The translations under genes and the position numbers were made by a program. Positions 16,916 to 26,558 of a stretch of 64,000 bases of DNA are shown in pieces (position 1 is the first letter of the stretch; each line of letters begins with the position of its first letter). Source of the DNA: Algoriphagus faecimaris (lineage in GTDB: Bacteria; Bacteroidota; Bacteroidia; Cytophagales; Cyclobacteriaceae); the NCBI RefSeq assembly GCF_900101705.1, contig NZ_FNAC01000022.1, positions 1-64,000 on the forward strand, read 5' to 3'. The notes under the pieces were generated by a model. That model was not told the origin of the DNA and searched no databases. It saw only the letters and a list, made by a program, of their open reading frames with translations.

Positions 16916-17398
16916 TTAGATTCGTTCTGCGAGGATGGACATGATTTTTTCCAGTCCTGTCTGATCCTGCTCATCAAAATCATTCAACTGATCACTGTCT
17001 ACATCCAAAACCATTATTACTTGGCCCTCCTTGATTACAGGAACTACAATCTCCGATTTACTTGCTGAACTGCAGGCAATATGACCGGGAAAGGCATCTA
17101 CATCGGGTACCAATTGGGTCTTAGCTTCTTTCCAAGCCGTCCCACAAACACCCCTTCCATAAGAAATCCTAGTACAGGCAATTGGGCCCTGAAAGGGTCC
17201 TAAAACCAACTGGTTTTCTTTTACCAGATAAAACCCCACCCAAAAGAAATCAAAAGTTTGCTTAAGCGCAGCGGCAATATTTGAGAGGTTGGCATAGAGA
17301 TCCGGCTCTCCTGTGATCAGCGCCTCTATTTGAGGAAGGAGGGCTTCATATTTTTCTGATTTATGGGCAGTAGAAGGAATAAATAAATTCTCAGACAT
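16916..17398 (-). CDS. msrC: GAF-domain free methionine-(R)-sulfoxide reductase
   Basis: A 160-residue single GAF-domain enzyme that reduces free L-methionine-(R)-sulfoxide with thioredoxin. The three family cysteines are at C75 (GPIACTRIS), C85 (GRGVCGTAW) and C109 (GHIACSSAS), with the same spacing as C84, C94 and C118 of the E. coli protein. FFWVGFYL and SEIVVPV frame the ligand pocket. The start ATG 17398 overlaps the end of ribD by eight bases, so it is probably co-translated after ribD. It converges with the TPK-like gene with a one-base gap. Confidence 0.92.
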   Translation of the reverse strand: MSENLFIPSTAHKSEKYEALLPQIEALITGEPDLYANLSNIAAALKQTFDFFWVGFYLVKENQLVLGPFQGPIACTRISYGRGVCGTAWKEAKTQLVPDVDAFPGHIACSSASKSEIVVPVIKEGQVIMVLDVDSDQLNDFDEQDQTGLEKIMSILAERI

Positions 17399-18416
17399 GG
17401 TAATAAATAGCTAATTGATCAGATTGAATTTGGATTTGCTCTGAAGGCATTTGGTTCATGAATGGGGCTTTGATCCCCATTTCAAATTTATTTTGGCTAG
17501 TAAACACTCGAGCTTCATCCCAAAGTTCGGCCTCCAAAAATTGATTGATCACAAAGGGTCCTCCCTCCACGATCAAGCTTTGTGTTTTTCGCTCCTGAAG
17601 GTCAGATACTATCTCATGAACGATAGAATCAAATGAGATTTTTTTGAATTCAAGATTTGCTTTGATCTCATCTAACTTTTGGTTGTAGCAGACCGTCGGC
17701 ACAGCTTGATCAAACAATTTCAACTCTTTGGGGAGCGAAAGCTGCCGGTCTATCACCAGCCTAAGTGGGTTTTTCCCCACCCAATCCCTGACATTCAAAG
17801 CTGGATCATCATAGAAGGCCGTATTTTTTCCTACCAGAATAGCATCTTCTTCTGCTCTCCACTTATGAACCAATTGTCTACTTTGAGCATTGGAAATCCA
17901 TTTGGATGAAAAATCATTTCTAGCTACCAGACCATCTCGGGTTTGTGCCCATTTGAGGATGATATAGGGACGGTTTTTTTCAATTGAGGTGAAAAAACGA
18001 CGGTTTTGCCAGCGGGCAGCCTTTTCCAAACAACCCGTTTCAACCTCAATTCCTGCTTTTTTTAAAATTGCAATTCCTTTTCCTCCCACCAGCGGATTAG
18101 AATCTACAGCGGCGATGACGACTTTTTTTACATTTTTTTCTACTAGGAGGTTAGCACAAGGGGGGGTTTTACCAAAATGAGCACAAGGCTCCAAAGTGAC
18201 GTAGACTGTCGCTTCTTTCAGCAATTCTTGATTTTCTACCGCATGAATTGCGTTGACCTCGGCATGAGCTTCACCATACTGCTGATGGTATCCTTCACCG
18301 ATGATAGCATCCTCATGAACTATCACGCAACCTACAAGAGGGTTGGGACTGACTGCTCCACGGCCCCACTCGGCTAGCTCCAATGCCCGACGCATGTACT
18401 GCTCATCCCTATTCAT
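17391..18416 (-). CDS. ribD: Bifunctional riboflavin deaminase/reductase RibD
   Basis: Catalyses the second and third steps of riboflavin synthesis. The N-terminal deaminase domain has the zinc site GEAHAEVNAI and LEPCAHFGKTPPCANLL; the C-terminal reductase domain begins around residue 145 with PYIILKWAQTRDG and includes EEDAILVGKNTAFYDDPAL and LIVEGGPFVINQFL. The start is ATG 18416, giving 341 residues and MNRDEQYMRRALELAEWG; the frame is open to 18431. The start overlaps the stop of the upstream DUF4382 lipoprotein gene by eight bases. No FMN riboswitch was seen. Confidence 0.95.
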   Translation of the reverse strand: MNRDEQYMRRALELAEWGRGAVSPNPLVGCVIVHEDAIIGEGYHQQYGEAHAEVNAIHAVENQELLKEATVYVTLEPCAHFGKTPPCANLLVEKNVKKVVIAAVDSNPLVGGKGIAILKKAGIEVETGCLEKAARWQNRRFFTSIEKNRPYIILKWAQTRDGLVARNDFSSKWISNAQSRQLVHKWRAEEDAILVGKNTAFYDDPALNVRDWVGKNPLRLVIDRQLSLPKELKLFDQAVPTVCYNQKLDEIKANLEFKKISFDSIVHEIVSDLQERKTQSLIVEGGPFVINQFLEAELWDEARVFTSQNKFEMGIKAPFMNQMPSEQIQIQSDQLAIYYHV

Positions 18417-19221
18417 CGTCCACAGGGGCAAGGTTGAAGGTAATCGGTTCCAGAGAAAGAGATTCTCCTAGGATGACCTCTACATTTCTGAGTGTGTCCG
18501 GTAAATACCGGTCGTCTTTTGGGTCTAGATACAAGTCGTAAGTGCCAGGAGAAAGTCTCATTACAAAGCTACCCGAGCTATTGGTATGCGTGCTGCTTGA
18601 GCCGCTACTTCCTACAGCCAAAATCGACGGCTTAATAGTAGTAGGTCCAAGCCTCCCTTGAATCTCACCAAAAGTACCAGGTAAAACAGCATCCACCTGC
18701 GGGGTCAATGCTAAGGTGAGCGGATCGGATTGAATCGTTTGGATAGATTGCTCTAGATCAAAATCTAAGATTACATCATAGGAAAGACCCGCTTCAAGGT
18801 CAAAAAGAATGGGTATTGGTACCTCATCGGAAAAATCGGAAGCAATAGGGATAGCAAAACGATCTTCATCTTGCCATAAAAAATGTCGAGTCCCAAGAAT
18901 CATTTTCATACCAATCAATCTACCCGGAGGTAAAACGCCTCTGCCCAAAAGCAAGACTTCGCCAGCCACAAGATCTGAAACTTTGATTTGCTTATCTCCT
19001 AGGTCATAGGGAATAAAAATACTTTGGGATTCGGTCTCCCTTCCCACCGCATTGATTGATACCTCTACTCCTAGGATTTCTACAAAAACAGAATCATAAG
19101 AAGGAGGTGCGTCTACAAGAACTATGTTTAAAAGTGCTTCAGGACGATTCTCTGAGCTAGTACATGCCCCCAAAATACAGGAGCACAAAATTGAAATAAA
19201 GAAAAAGCGGCTAACAATCAC
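18409..19221 (-). CDS. DUF4382-domain lipoprotein with carboxypeptidase-regulatory-like repeat
   Basis: A 270-residue lipoprotein; the signal peptide ends at C20 in CILGAC. The DUF4382 domain covers roughly residues 30-185 (VLVDAPPSYDSVFVEILGVE, VLPPGRLIGMKMILG) and a short beta-sandwich like carboxypeptidase regulatory domains follows (GEIQGRLGP..., SFVMRLSPGTYDLYLDP). DUF4382 has no established function; such proteins are outer-membrane or periplasmic. It is a paralog of the gene upstream, arranged in tandem. Downstream it overlaps ribD by eight bases, an unusual partner for a surface lipoprotein. Confidence 0.8.
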   Translation of the reverse strand: MIVSRFFFISILCSCILGACTSSENRPEALLNIVLVDAPPSYDSVFVEILGVEVSINAVGRETESQSIFIPYDLGDKQIKVSDLVAGEVLLLGRGVLPPGRLIGMKMILGTRHFLWQDEDRFAIPIASDFSDEVPIPILFDLEAGLSYDVILDFDLEQSIQTIQSDPLTLALTPQVDAVLPGTFGEIQGRLGPTTIKPSILAVGSSGSSSTHTNSSGSFVMRLSPGTYDLYLDPKDDRYLPDTLRNVEVILGESLSLEPITFNLAPVDDE

Positions 19222-19270
19222 AGTATAAATTTAGTCCAAATTTGACAAAGGAAGAAAGGTATAAAAATAA

Positions 19271-19292
19271 GAAAGCCGGTTCGCCGGCTTTC
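19271..19292. terminator. Hairpin terminator
   Basis: A perfect 9-bp stem GAAAGCCGG / CCGGCTTTC with a TTCG loop, just after the stop of the second DUF4382 gene. It lies ahead of the next DUF4382 gene on the same strand, so it may end the first transcript and separate the two paralogs. Confidence 0.82.
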
Positions 19293-19301
19293 TAAATTGT
19301 C

Positions 19302-20123
19302 TTACTCTTTTTCTTCCAATGTAATAGGGTCTACGACCGTCATTTTTCCATCTTCTACCAAGACTCCCTCTCGAGCAATGGGAGAAAAGGAATCGTTTGG
19401 AGTAATCAAAAGAGCATAGGTTCCAGGCTCTAATCCCTGAATTTTAAAATTACCATTAACGTCAGTGAATGTGGAAAATACTTCTCCATTCCTTTCAGCT
19501 TCCACCGTGACTGGACCTGCCTCAGTAGGCAAAACTTGTCCCATGATCCCTGCTGCTTCTTCCATGTAGGCTCTCAATACGGGCTTCAAAATGATATTCC
19601 CAGAGTTGCCGGCCACTACAATAGACTTGGCTACATCAAAATCAATAATCAGATTGTAGGATTGGTTAGGCTCGATTACCTCATCCACTTTCAGCTTTAG
19701 CCCGCTCTGCTGAGCACTAGGCGTTTGCATTGCAATCTTTTGACCCTCTGAGATTACAAAATTATTGTCTCCCAGAATCAATCTAATTTGATGAATTCTT
19801 CCTGATTCAAAGCTTGAATTTCCGAGGAGCTGAGAATTATTTCCTGTCAGATCCATCAGATTGACCATTTTGCTGCCTTCCTCGTAAGGGATTTCTTCCC
19901 AAGTCGAATCGTCATCATCATCTCCGGCCAATTCATCTCCTCCGGCTTTCACTCGAAGTGCCAAAACTTCCACCCATACCTCTTCAAAATCTCCCGGTGC
20001 ATCGACCAGGTAAAAATTCACTTGCGCTTGACCCTCTTCCATTTCGGGAGAATCATTCAAATCACAACCCAATGTGAAAATGCCCACAAGAGCAAACATA
20101 AAATAGGAAATGTACTTTTTCAT
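19302..20123 (-). CDS. DUF4382-domain lipoprotein with carboxypeptidase-regulatory-like repeat
   Basis: A 273-residue lipoprotein from ATG 20123; the frame is open to 20225 but only this start gives a signal peptide (MKKYISYFMFALVGIFTLGC, lipidated C20). The DUF4382 core repeats the pattern of its neighbour: YLVDAPGDFEEVWVEVLALR, an acidic loop DELAGDDDDDSTWEE, SFESGRIHQIRLILG, then the C-terminal GNFKIQGLEPGTYALLITP. The acidic Asp run could bind calcium, which is inference. The tandem pair probably arose by duplication. Function unknown; expected at the outer membrane or periplasm. Confidence 0.82.
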   Translation of the reverse strand: MKKYISYFMFALVGIFTLGCDLNDSPEMEEGQAQVNFYLVDAPGDFEEVWVEVLALRVKAGGDELAGDDDDDSTWEEIPYEEGSKMVNLMDLTGNNSQLLGNSSFESGRIHQIRLILGDNNFVISEGQKIAMQTPSAQQSGLKLKVDEVIEPNQSYNLIIDFDVAKSIVVAGNSGNIILKPVLRAYMEEAAGIMGQVLPTEAGPVTVEAERNGEVFSTFTDVNGNFKIQGLEPGTYALLITPNDSFSPIAREGVLVEDGKMTVVDPITLEEKE

Positions 20124-20223
20124 AACAATAATTGGTTTAGTGCTGACTCTATAAAGCCAATGACCGTGCCACAAACTTGTCTTTCTTATAAGGCATTGTC
20201 TCAATACCTTCTTATTTTTGGGC

Positions 20224-21570
20224 ATGATGAAATGGGAAAGACTCCTCGCCAGAGGTAGGTTTGGTGATACGCCAGGTTTTATAGCTACTCAAGCCGCTAG
20301 AAGTGAATTTGAAGTGGATTATGACCGAATTATATTTTCGGCTCCTTTCCGAAATCTTCAGGACAAAACCCAGGTTTTTCCACTTCCGGATCAGGCTTTT
20401 GTTCACACACGATTGACGCACAGCTTGGAAGTCTCTTCCGTGGGTCGCTCTTTAGGTAAAGCAGCAGGCGCCTATTTGCTTGATAAATATCCAAATTTGC
20501 AAAAAACCGCCATCTCCTCCTCTGAGATTGGAAGCATCGTCGCTGCTGCGGCTTTGACTCATGATATTGGCAATCCCCCTTTTGGCCACGCGGGAGAAGA
20601 GGCTATTTCGGACTTTTTCAAATTTCACCCGGCCGGTCAGGTATGGGAATCCCATGTACGCCCTGAGCAGTGGATGGACCTTTGTAATTTTGAAGGAAAT
20701 GCTCAGGGGTTTCGGATGCTAGTGTCCAAACAGTTTGGGCTGAAGCTGACCTATGCTACGCTGGCAGCTTTTACCAAATACCCCCGTCCGAGCTTGATCA
20801 GTCACCGGGATGTCGCTCGAAGAAGTCAGAAAAAGTTTGGCTTTTTTATCAATCAACTCACGGATTTTGAGCAACTCAGTGCATTCTTGGGAATAGAGCA
20901 ATCAAGTGAGGAGTGTTGGTACAGGCATCCTTTGGCTTTTTTGGTAGAAGCTGCCGATGATATCTGCTATAGTATAATAGACCTGGAAGATGGATGTACC
21001 ATGGGTTTGGTGGATTTTGACACGACAGTAAAACTGCTAGCTCCAATCCTGAAGGACAAATTTGTTCCTGAAAAACTAAAAAACCGAAGTCAGGCTCAAA
21101 ATCTCGGTGCTCTGAGGGCTTTAGCGATCGGAGAATTGATCGAGGAAACAGTGGAAGCTTTTATCAAATACGAGGAAAGTATGTGCAAGGGAAATTTTGA
21201 CAAAGCTCTGACCGATATTATCCCCTCAGCAAAGGCCCTCCAAAAAATCACTGAAATATCCATACAGAAAATTTATCGCTCTAAAATCGTCCTTGAAAAA
21301 GAAGCTGCTGGTTTCCAGGTTTTAGAAGGCCTTCTCTCGGTTTTTGGCCAAGCCCTATATCATCAATTTTACCAAACTGAGCGATTTTCTGGTCAAGATA
21401 AAAGTATTCTACGTCTGCTTCCTGAGGATTTTCCGCTCAAAGGATGGGGCGCAGAAGTCAACCCTTATCCATTATTGCGGTCTTTGATTGATTTTATCTC
21501 AGGGATGACTGATAAGTACGCGCTAAACTTGTACCGTAGAGTCAAAGGAATATCTTTTCCGGGAGTATAA
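20224..21570 (+). CDS. dgt: Deoxyguanosinetriphosphate triphosphohydrolase
   Basis: An HD-domain enzyme releasing tripolyphosphate from dGTP or other dNTPs, shaping nucleotide pools. About 448 residues. Metal-site motifs are HTRLTHSLEV (first His), LTHDIGNPPFGHAGE (HD pair at residues 113-114) and VEAADDICYSIIDLEDG. The N-terminus MKWERLLARGRFG is typical. Adjacent ATGs at 20224 and 20227 are both plausible and a TTG at 20218 is less likely. It is divergent from the DUF4382 gene with about 100 bases between them. Confidence 0.94.
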   Translation: MMKWERLLARGRFGDTPGFIATQAARSEFEVDYDRIIFSAPFRNLQDKTQVFPLPDQAFVHTRLTHSLEVSSVGRSLGKAAGAYLLDKYPNLQKTAISSSEIGSIVAAAALTHDIGNPPFGHAGEEAISDFFKFHPAGQVWESHVRPEQWMDLCNFEGNAQGFRMLVSKQFGLKLTYATLAAFTKYPRPSLISHRDVARRSQKKFGFFINQLTDFEQLSAFLGIEQSSEECWYRHPLAFLVEAADDICYSIIDLEDGCTMGLVDFDTTVKLLAPILKDKFVPEKLKNRSQAQNLGALRALAIGELIEETVEAFIKYEESMCKGNFDKALTDIIPSAKALQKITEISIQKIYRSKIVLEKEAAGFQVLEGLLSVFGQALYHQFYQTERFSGQDKSILRLLPEDFPLKGWGAEVNPYPLLRSLIDFISGMTDKYALNLYRRVKGISFPGV

Positions 21571-21594
21571 GCCTGTCGTTAATTTTTATCAAAC

Positions 21595-21623
21595 GATTCA
21601 TTCCGCCTTTCTTGGAATGAATC
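21595..21623. repeat. Inverted repeat between dgt and the AsmA gene
   Basis: A perfect 10-bp arm pair GATTCATTCC / GGAATGAATC around a 9-base loop. There is no T-run after it, so it may be a weak terminator for dgt, an RNA-stability hairpin or a protein-binding site. Confidence 0.5.
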
Positions 21624-21668
21624 AATTCCGTATGTCTTTCGTTTTGAACATGTAAACCAAGCTTAACA

Positions 21669-24662
21669 ATGAAAAAAGCCCTAATCATTATCCTAAGTGT
21701 ATTTGTATTTTTAATCGGCACCGCATTGGCTATCCCTTATTTTTTCAAGGATGAAATTGTGGCTCGGATCCAACAGGAACTGGATGAGCAAATCGACGCT
21801 ACCGTCTACTTTGATACACAAAAAATAGCTCTCAGTCTCTTCCGAAATTTCCCTTCTGTAAGTGCCAATATCGCCGATTTTGGAATAGTCGGAAAAGAGA
21901 TGTTTCAGGGAGATACATTAATTCAGGTCGATCAGCTGGCATTAGATTTTAGTCTTTCTTCAGTTTTATTTGACGACTATCCATCTCTTACCGGACTGCA
22001 TATCAATGGTGGAGATGTATTTATCCGTGTGCTGGAAGATGGCACTGCCAATTATGATATCGTCAAATCTACAGAAGAAGAAAGCGATGCTCCTGAAAGT
22101 AATTTCAAATTAGGAATCGATGAAATCAGCGCATCCGGTATCAACTTAATTTACGATGATCGCTCCCTCGACTTTACTATGGCACTTGCAGATATTAAAG
22201 CAAAGGGAAGCGGGGAGTTTACACTAGATGTTTACGATTTACCACTAGAAGCAGAAGCGATTATCGCAGACGTGATTTATGAAGGGGTTCATTATTTGAA
22301 TGATAAGGCCTTTAAAGGGAGAACAAAACTTCAAGTGGACTTAGAACAGATGAACTTTGTGCTTGAGGAAGGTAAGTTTGCTCTCAATGACTTCTTGTTT
22401 GACCTAAACGGTTTAATCGGTTTGCCAGAGGAAGGGGTACTTTTTGATCTGACATTTATGAGTCCCGATACCAATTTCAAAAACCTCCTTTCCCTAGTGC
22501 CTGGCATGTATTCTGCACAGTTTTCGAAGATAAAAACCTCAGGAGAATTGGCCTTTGACGGATTTGTGAAAGGACTTTACTCGGAAGAAGCTTATCCAAG
22601 TTTTGATGTCAATCTTAAAGTAGAGAATGGTGAATTTCAGTATCCCGATCTTCCTACGGGAGTGAGTGCCATTAATCTTCTTTTTCAAGCAAAAAACAAC
22701 ACTGAAAATCTTGAAAATACTCAGGTTATCATTCCTAACTTTTCTTTGAAAGTCGGTAGCAATCCTATTTCAGGAAATTTTAGACTTGAAAACTTGCGAG
22801 ATTACCTGATGGAAGGAACGCTTCGTGGGCAGCTTAATTTAGCTGAGTTAACCAGCATATTCCCAATAGAAGGTACACAGCTATCCGGAAATTTAGCTTT
22901 TGATGCCACTGCCAAGGGAACTTACGACTCTACACTTAAAAAGCTTCCGGTCATCAATTCCTCATTTACCCTTCAAAACGGTCTGGTCCGAAATGACGAG
23001 TATCCGAGTGCACTGGAAGATATTCATGCCAAAGTTAGTCTCTCCAATCAAAAGGGCACCATGGGTGATTTCTTTGTGGATGTTCAATCCTTTGGATTTG
23101 AGCTTGAGGATGAACGCATCGAAGGGAAGTTTCAGCTCAGAGATTTTGAAAAGTTGAACTGGGATGGTAATCTAACCGGAACTGTGGACCTCGAAAAAAT
23201 CACGCAAATCATTCCGATTGAGGACACCGAGCTGAAAGGAAAAATCAACGCCAACCTGAGTAGCACGGGCTCCTATGCCGCGGTGGAAAACAATCAGTAT
23301 TCTGCGATTCAGGCCTCAGGTTCGATGGGTATTGCAGGCTTTTACTTTAAATCTACCGACTACCCACAAGGTGTAGAGATCATAAAAAGTACTCTTGATT
23401 TTAACCCAAGACAGGCAAACTTGACAGAGTTTGATGCCAAGCTGGGAAAAAGTCCGCTTCAGGCAAGTGGAAGTTTGAACAATTACCTAGACTATCTGCT
23501 ATCTGAAACCGGCGTACTTCGGGGCGAACTTAATCTGAAAAGTACCCGCTTTGATATCAACGAATGGCTAACAGAGAGTAGTTCAGACAGTGAAGAATCC
23601 GAAATGGAGGTGGTTCCGTTACCTAATAATGTGGACTTTGCGATGAATTTTGTGGCAGATGAGGTTTTGTATGACAACCTAAATCTCAAAGAAGTCCAAG
23701 GAAAAATGATGCTCAAGAATGGGGTTTTGAGTTTTGAAGAAGCAGGCATGAAGACTTTGGGTGGTCAGATACGCATGAACGGTAATTATGATCCTCGAGA
23801 CTTGACGGCTCCAAAGTTTGATTTTGATCTTTCGGTAGCAGAGCTCAGTATAGCGCAAGCTTTTCAGAGCCTAAATAGTATAAGAGCTTTTGCCCCAATT
23901 GCTCAGGATATCACCGGAAAATTCAATTCCTCTTTCAAGTTTTCGGGGCTTCTTGGACAAGACATGATGCCTCTTCTATCTTCGATTAATGTAGAAGGTA
24001 TTTTGAAAATTGCTGAAGCAGCACTCAGAGACAGTAAAATTCTAGAAGGAGTGACCCGTCTTACCCAACTCAAAGATGCCAATACCCTTCAGCTCAAAAA
24101 CCTTTCGATCCCGATACAAATCGAAGATGGGAGAATGGATGTCAAGCCTTTTGATGTCAGGCTCTGGGACTATCAAACGACCATACAAGGTACTGCCGGA
24201 TTTGATGGATCGATCAATTATTTGCTGAATATGCAAGTCCCAGCTGGTCGATTTGGTGCTCAGGCTAACTCAATCTTGGCCAGCATAGCCGGAACAGAAG
24301 CTAATGAGTCCACTCTTATTCCGCTAGCCATAAATCTTTCGGGTTCATACAGTCAGCCTCAAATCAGTCTTGCAGGAGGAAATAGCATGGAGTCACTACT
24401 AAGCAATGCACTGAAGTCCCGATTTGATAGTGAAAAAGAAAACCTGCAGGAAAAGGCCACCGCCGAATTTCAAGCTGCACAAGATAGTATCAAACAACAA
24501 CTGAAGCTCAAGGCAGATTCTGCACAGGATAGCCTGAAAAAGGCACTGGACAAAAAAACCGAAGAGGCAAAAAGTGAAGTAGTCAAAGAGGCGAAAAGCA
24601 TTTTGAAAAACATAGTGAAGCCTAAGAAAACCGAGCCTGACACTTCAAAAACCAATAATTAG
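21669..24662 (+). CDS. AsmA-like family protein
   Basis: A 997-residue envelope protein. One N-terminal membrane segment (ALIIILSVFVFLIGTALAI) is followed by the AsmA N-terminal region with YFDTQKIALSLFRNFPSVSA, then long beta-rich repeats. AsmA/TamB/YhdP-type proteins form lipid-carrying bridges across the periplasm or influence outer-membrane assembly. The AsmA-type C-terminal region lies around residues 740-890 (GKFNSSFKFSGLLGQDMMPL, then a segment similar to INYLLNMQVP). The last 90 residues are a Lys/Glu/Ala-rich probable coiled coil. Single gene; converges with fadE. Confidence 0.88.
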   Translation: MKKALIIILSVFVFLIGTALAIPYFFKDEIVARIQQELDEQIDATVYFDTQKIALSLFRNFPSVSANIADFGIVGKEMFQGDTLIQVDQLALDFSLSSVLFDDYPSLTGLHINGGDVFIRVLEDGTANYDIVKSTEEESDAPESNFKLGIDEISASGINLIYDDRSLDFTMALADIKAKGSGEFTLDVYDLPLEAEAIIADVIYEGVHYLNDKAFKGRTKLQVDLEQMNFVLEEGKFALNDFLFDLNGLIGLPEEGVLFDLTFMSPDTNFKNLLSLVPGMYSAQFSKIKTSGELAFDGFVKGLYSEEAYPSFDVNLKVENGEFQYPDLPTGVSAINLLFQAKNNTENLENTQVIIPNFSLKVGSNPISGNFRLENLRDYLMEGTLRGQLNLAELTSIFPIEGTQLSGNLAFDATAKGTYDSTLKKLPVINSSFTLQNGLVRNDEYPSALEDIHAKVSLSNQKGTMGDFFVDVQSFGFELEDERIEGKFQLRDFEKLNWDGNLTGTVDLEKITQIIPIEDTELKGKINANLSSTGSYAAVENNQYSAIQASGSMGIAGFYFKSTDYPQGVEIIKSTLDFNPRQANLTEFDAKLGKSPLQASGSLNNYLDYLLSETGVLRGELNLKSTRFDINEWLTESSSDSEESEMEVVPLPNNVDFAMNFVADEVLYDNLNLKEVQGKMMLKNGVLSFEEAGMKTLGGQIRMNGNYDPRDLTAPKFDFDLSVAELSIAQAFQSLNSIRAFAPIAQDITGKFNSSFKFSGLLGQDMMPLLSSINVEGILKIAEAALRDSKILEGVTRLTQLKDANTLQLKNLSIPIQIEDGRMDVKPFDVRLWDYQTTIQGTAGFDGSINYLLNMQVPAGRFGAQANSILASIAGTEANESTLIPLAINLSGSYSQPQISLAGGNSMESLLSNALKSRFDSEKENLQEKATAEFQAAQDSIKQQLKLKADSAQDSLKKALDKKTEEAKSEVVKEAKSILKNIVKPKKTEPDTSKTNN

Positions 24663-24672
24663 GAAAAAATAA

Positions 24673-24700
24673 ACCTCCAGTCTTGTATTTGACTGGAGGT
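24673..24700. terminator. Hairpin between converging genes
   Basis: A perfect 10-bp stem ACCTCCAGTC / GACTGGAGGT with an 8-base loop. The T-run is poor on both sides, so it may be a weak bidirectional terminator for the AsmA gene and the fad operon. Confidence 0.6.
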
Positions 24701-24729
24701 CTAACCTTAGAGGTAAATCTTCCTTTTGA

Positions 24730-26523
24730 TTAAAAGGGATATTTACCTGCTTCTATCATGTAATCAGCTATTTGTCTTCTTAGAGATTTGGTATCTATAG
24801 GATCCATTTTTGTATATCTCTTCAATCCCATGAGCATGACTTTCTGTTCGTCACCCTTGGTAAAGGAACCAATAGCTTCTTTGGCCGCTCCATTAATTTT
24901 ATCCACAGCCTCGGATAGGTAAACTTGAGAAATAGCAATTTGATTTTTACAAGCTTCTTCTCCCTGGATACCAACTAGTTTTTCGGTACGAAGGATTGCG
25001 GATTCTGCAGCATAGATTTCGATCATCACATCAGCTAGATTCATCATGATCTCTTGTTCATCTTCTATTCGGTCCTGAAGGGCCATAGCTGCTTTTCCTC
25101 CTACCATCAAGAAGACTTTCTTGAGTTTTTTGAGTACTTCTTTTTCAGCTGCAAATAGCTCAGAAGTATCTATCGTTTCAAAGGATGGCACTGATGTCAA
25201 TTCATTAGAAACTGCCATAGCTGGCTCGAATAGGTTGATTTCACCTTTCATAGCACGCTTTAATAGCATTCCCACCATTAGCATACGGTTGATCTCATTG
25301 GTTCCTTCGTAGATTCTGGCAATTCTCGCATCCCGATACGCCCGCTCCATCGGTGCATCGGAAGAATAACCCATACCTCCATAAACTTGAACTCCCTGAT
25401 CCACTACAAAATCCAAAACTTCAGAACCATGCACTTTTGCAATCGCAGCTTCAATAGCAAATTGCTCCAAGGCTTTCAACTTAGCCTCTGCATCAGGCAT
25501 TCCTTCCGCAGCCAAAGCATCCATTCGGTCCTCAATATCTTGACCTGCACGATAGCAAAGTGACTCTGAAACATAGCTACGGATAGCCATTTCTGCCAAC
25601 ATTCGCTTCACTGCTCCAAAGGAGTTGATACTGCTACCAAACTGCTTGCGCTCTGTAGAGTATTTCACCGCCATAGAAGTAACCGTACGAACTCCTCCCA
25701 ATACACCTGCGCCTAATTTAACCCGACCTATATTGAGAATATTCACAGCGATTTTAAATCCGTTTTGACGATCAGACAGCATATTTTCTATCGGTACTTT
25801 ACAGTCATTGAAGAAAACCTGACGAGTCGAGGAACCTTTAATTCCCATTTTTTTCTCCTCTTCGTTCATGGTGATCCCACCAAAGGACTTCTCCACGATG
25901 AAAGCGGTAAGATTTTTATCATCTTCAATCTTGGCAAATACAATAAAGAGATCCGCAAAACCTGCATTCGATATCCACATTTTCTGACCATTGATCAGGT
26001 AATGCTTACCATCCTCAGTCAGGGTGGCTTTGGTTTTTCCACTATTCGCATCAGAGCCTGCATCCGGCTCTGTCAAACAGTAGCAGGCAGCCCACTCTCC
26101 GGTAGCCAACTTAGGAAGGTATTTTTGTTTTTGATCTTCTGTCCCGTAATACAGAATAGGCAAAGTACCGATACCGGTATGCGCTCCATAAGTCGTAGAG
26201 AAAGAACCTGCCGCACCGATGATGTCGGCTATTAGCATGGAAGTGTTAAAACTCATACCCATTCCCCCATATTCTTCAGGGACGGAAATTCCTAAAAGAC
26301 CCAGTTCTCCAGCTTTTTTAAAAATACTTGGAACCAAGTCCGGATTTTTCATACTGTCTATTTCTTCGATATTTGGCGTGATTTCCGTATCGATGAAATC
26401 CTGACAGGCCTGAGCCATCATTTTTTGCTCTTCGGTAAATTGCTCGGGGATAAAAACGTCCTGCGCTTCTGTCTCCCGAATGAGGAATTCTCCTCCTTGA
26501 ATTGATTTTGAAAGGGTTGTCAT
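24730..26523 (-). CDS. fadE: Acyl-CoA dehydrogenase
   Basis: An FAD enzyme for the first step of fatty-acid beta-oxidation. 597 residues, about 200 more than short-chain forms; the extra C-terminal helical part resembles long/very-long-chain dehydrogenases. Motifs: ACYCLTEPDAGSDANSGKT (FAD/substrate), GFKIAVNILNIGRVKLGAG, YSTERKQFGSSINSFGAVK, VQVYGGMGYSSDAPMERAYR, and IYEGTNEINRML with the catalytic-region Glu. It follows fadA by 35 bases. The order fadN-fadA-fadE is the same gene set as the Bacillus fadNAE operon. The symbol is by role. Confidence 0.93.
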   Translation of the reverse strand: MTTLSKSIQGGEFLIRETEAQDVFIPEQFTEEQKMMAQACQDFIDTEITPNIEEIDSMKNPDLVPSIFKKAGELGLLGISVPEEYGGMGMSFNTSMLIADIIGAAGSFSTTYGAHTGIGTLPILYYGTEDQKQKYLPKLATGEWAACYCLTEPDAGSDANSGKTKATLTEDGKHYLINGQKMWISNAGFADLFIVFAKIEDDKNLTAFIVEKSFGGITMNEEEKKMGIKGSSTRQVFFNDCKVPIENMLSDRQNGFKIAVNILNIGRVKLGAGVLGGVRTVTSMAVKYSTERKQFGSSINSFGAVKRMLAEMAIRSYVSESLCYRAGQDIEDRMDALAAEGMPDAEAKLKALEQFAIEAAIAKVHGSEVLDFVVDQGVQVYGGMGYSSDAPMERAYRDARIARIYEGTNEINRMLMVGMLLKRAMKGEINLFEPAMAVSNELTSVPSFETIDTSELFAAEKEVLKKLKKVFLMVGGKAAMALQDRIEDEQEIMMNLADVMIEIYAAESAILRTEKLVGIQGEEACKNQIAISQVYLSEAVDKINGAAKEAIGSFTKGDEQKVMLMGLKRYTKMDPIDTKSLRRQIADYMIEAGKYPF

Positions 26524-26558
26524 TTTATTTTTTGAATAACAGATTAGACTTTAGATGC

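Noticed and set aside
20155..20171. Sigma-54-like promoter on the minus strand upstream of the DUF4382 gene (TGGCACG-N4-TTGGC)
   Set aside because: The -24 half is perfect and the distance to the start is sensible, but the invariant GC at -12 is shifted by one base, so it is probably a chance match.
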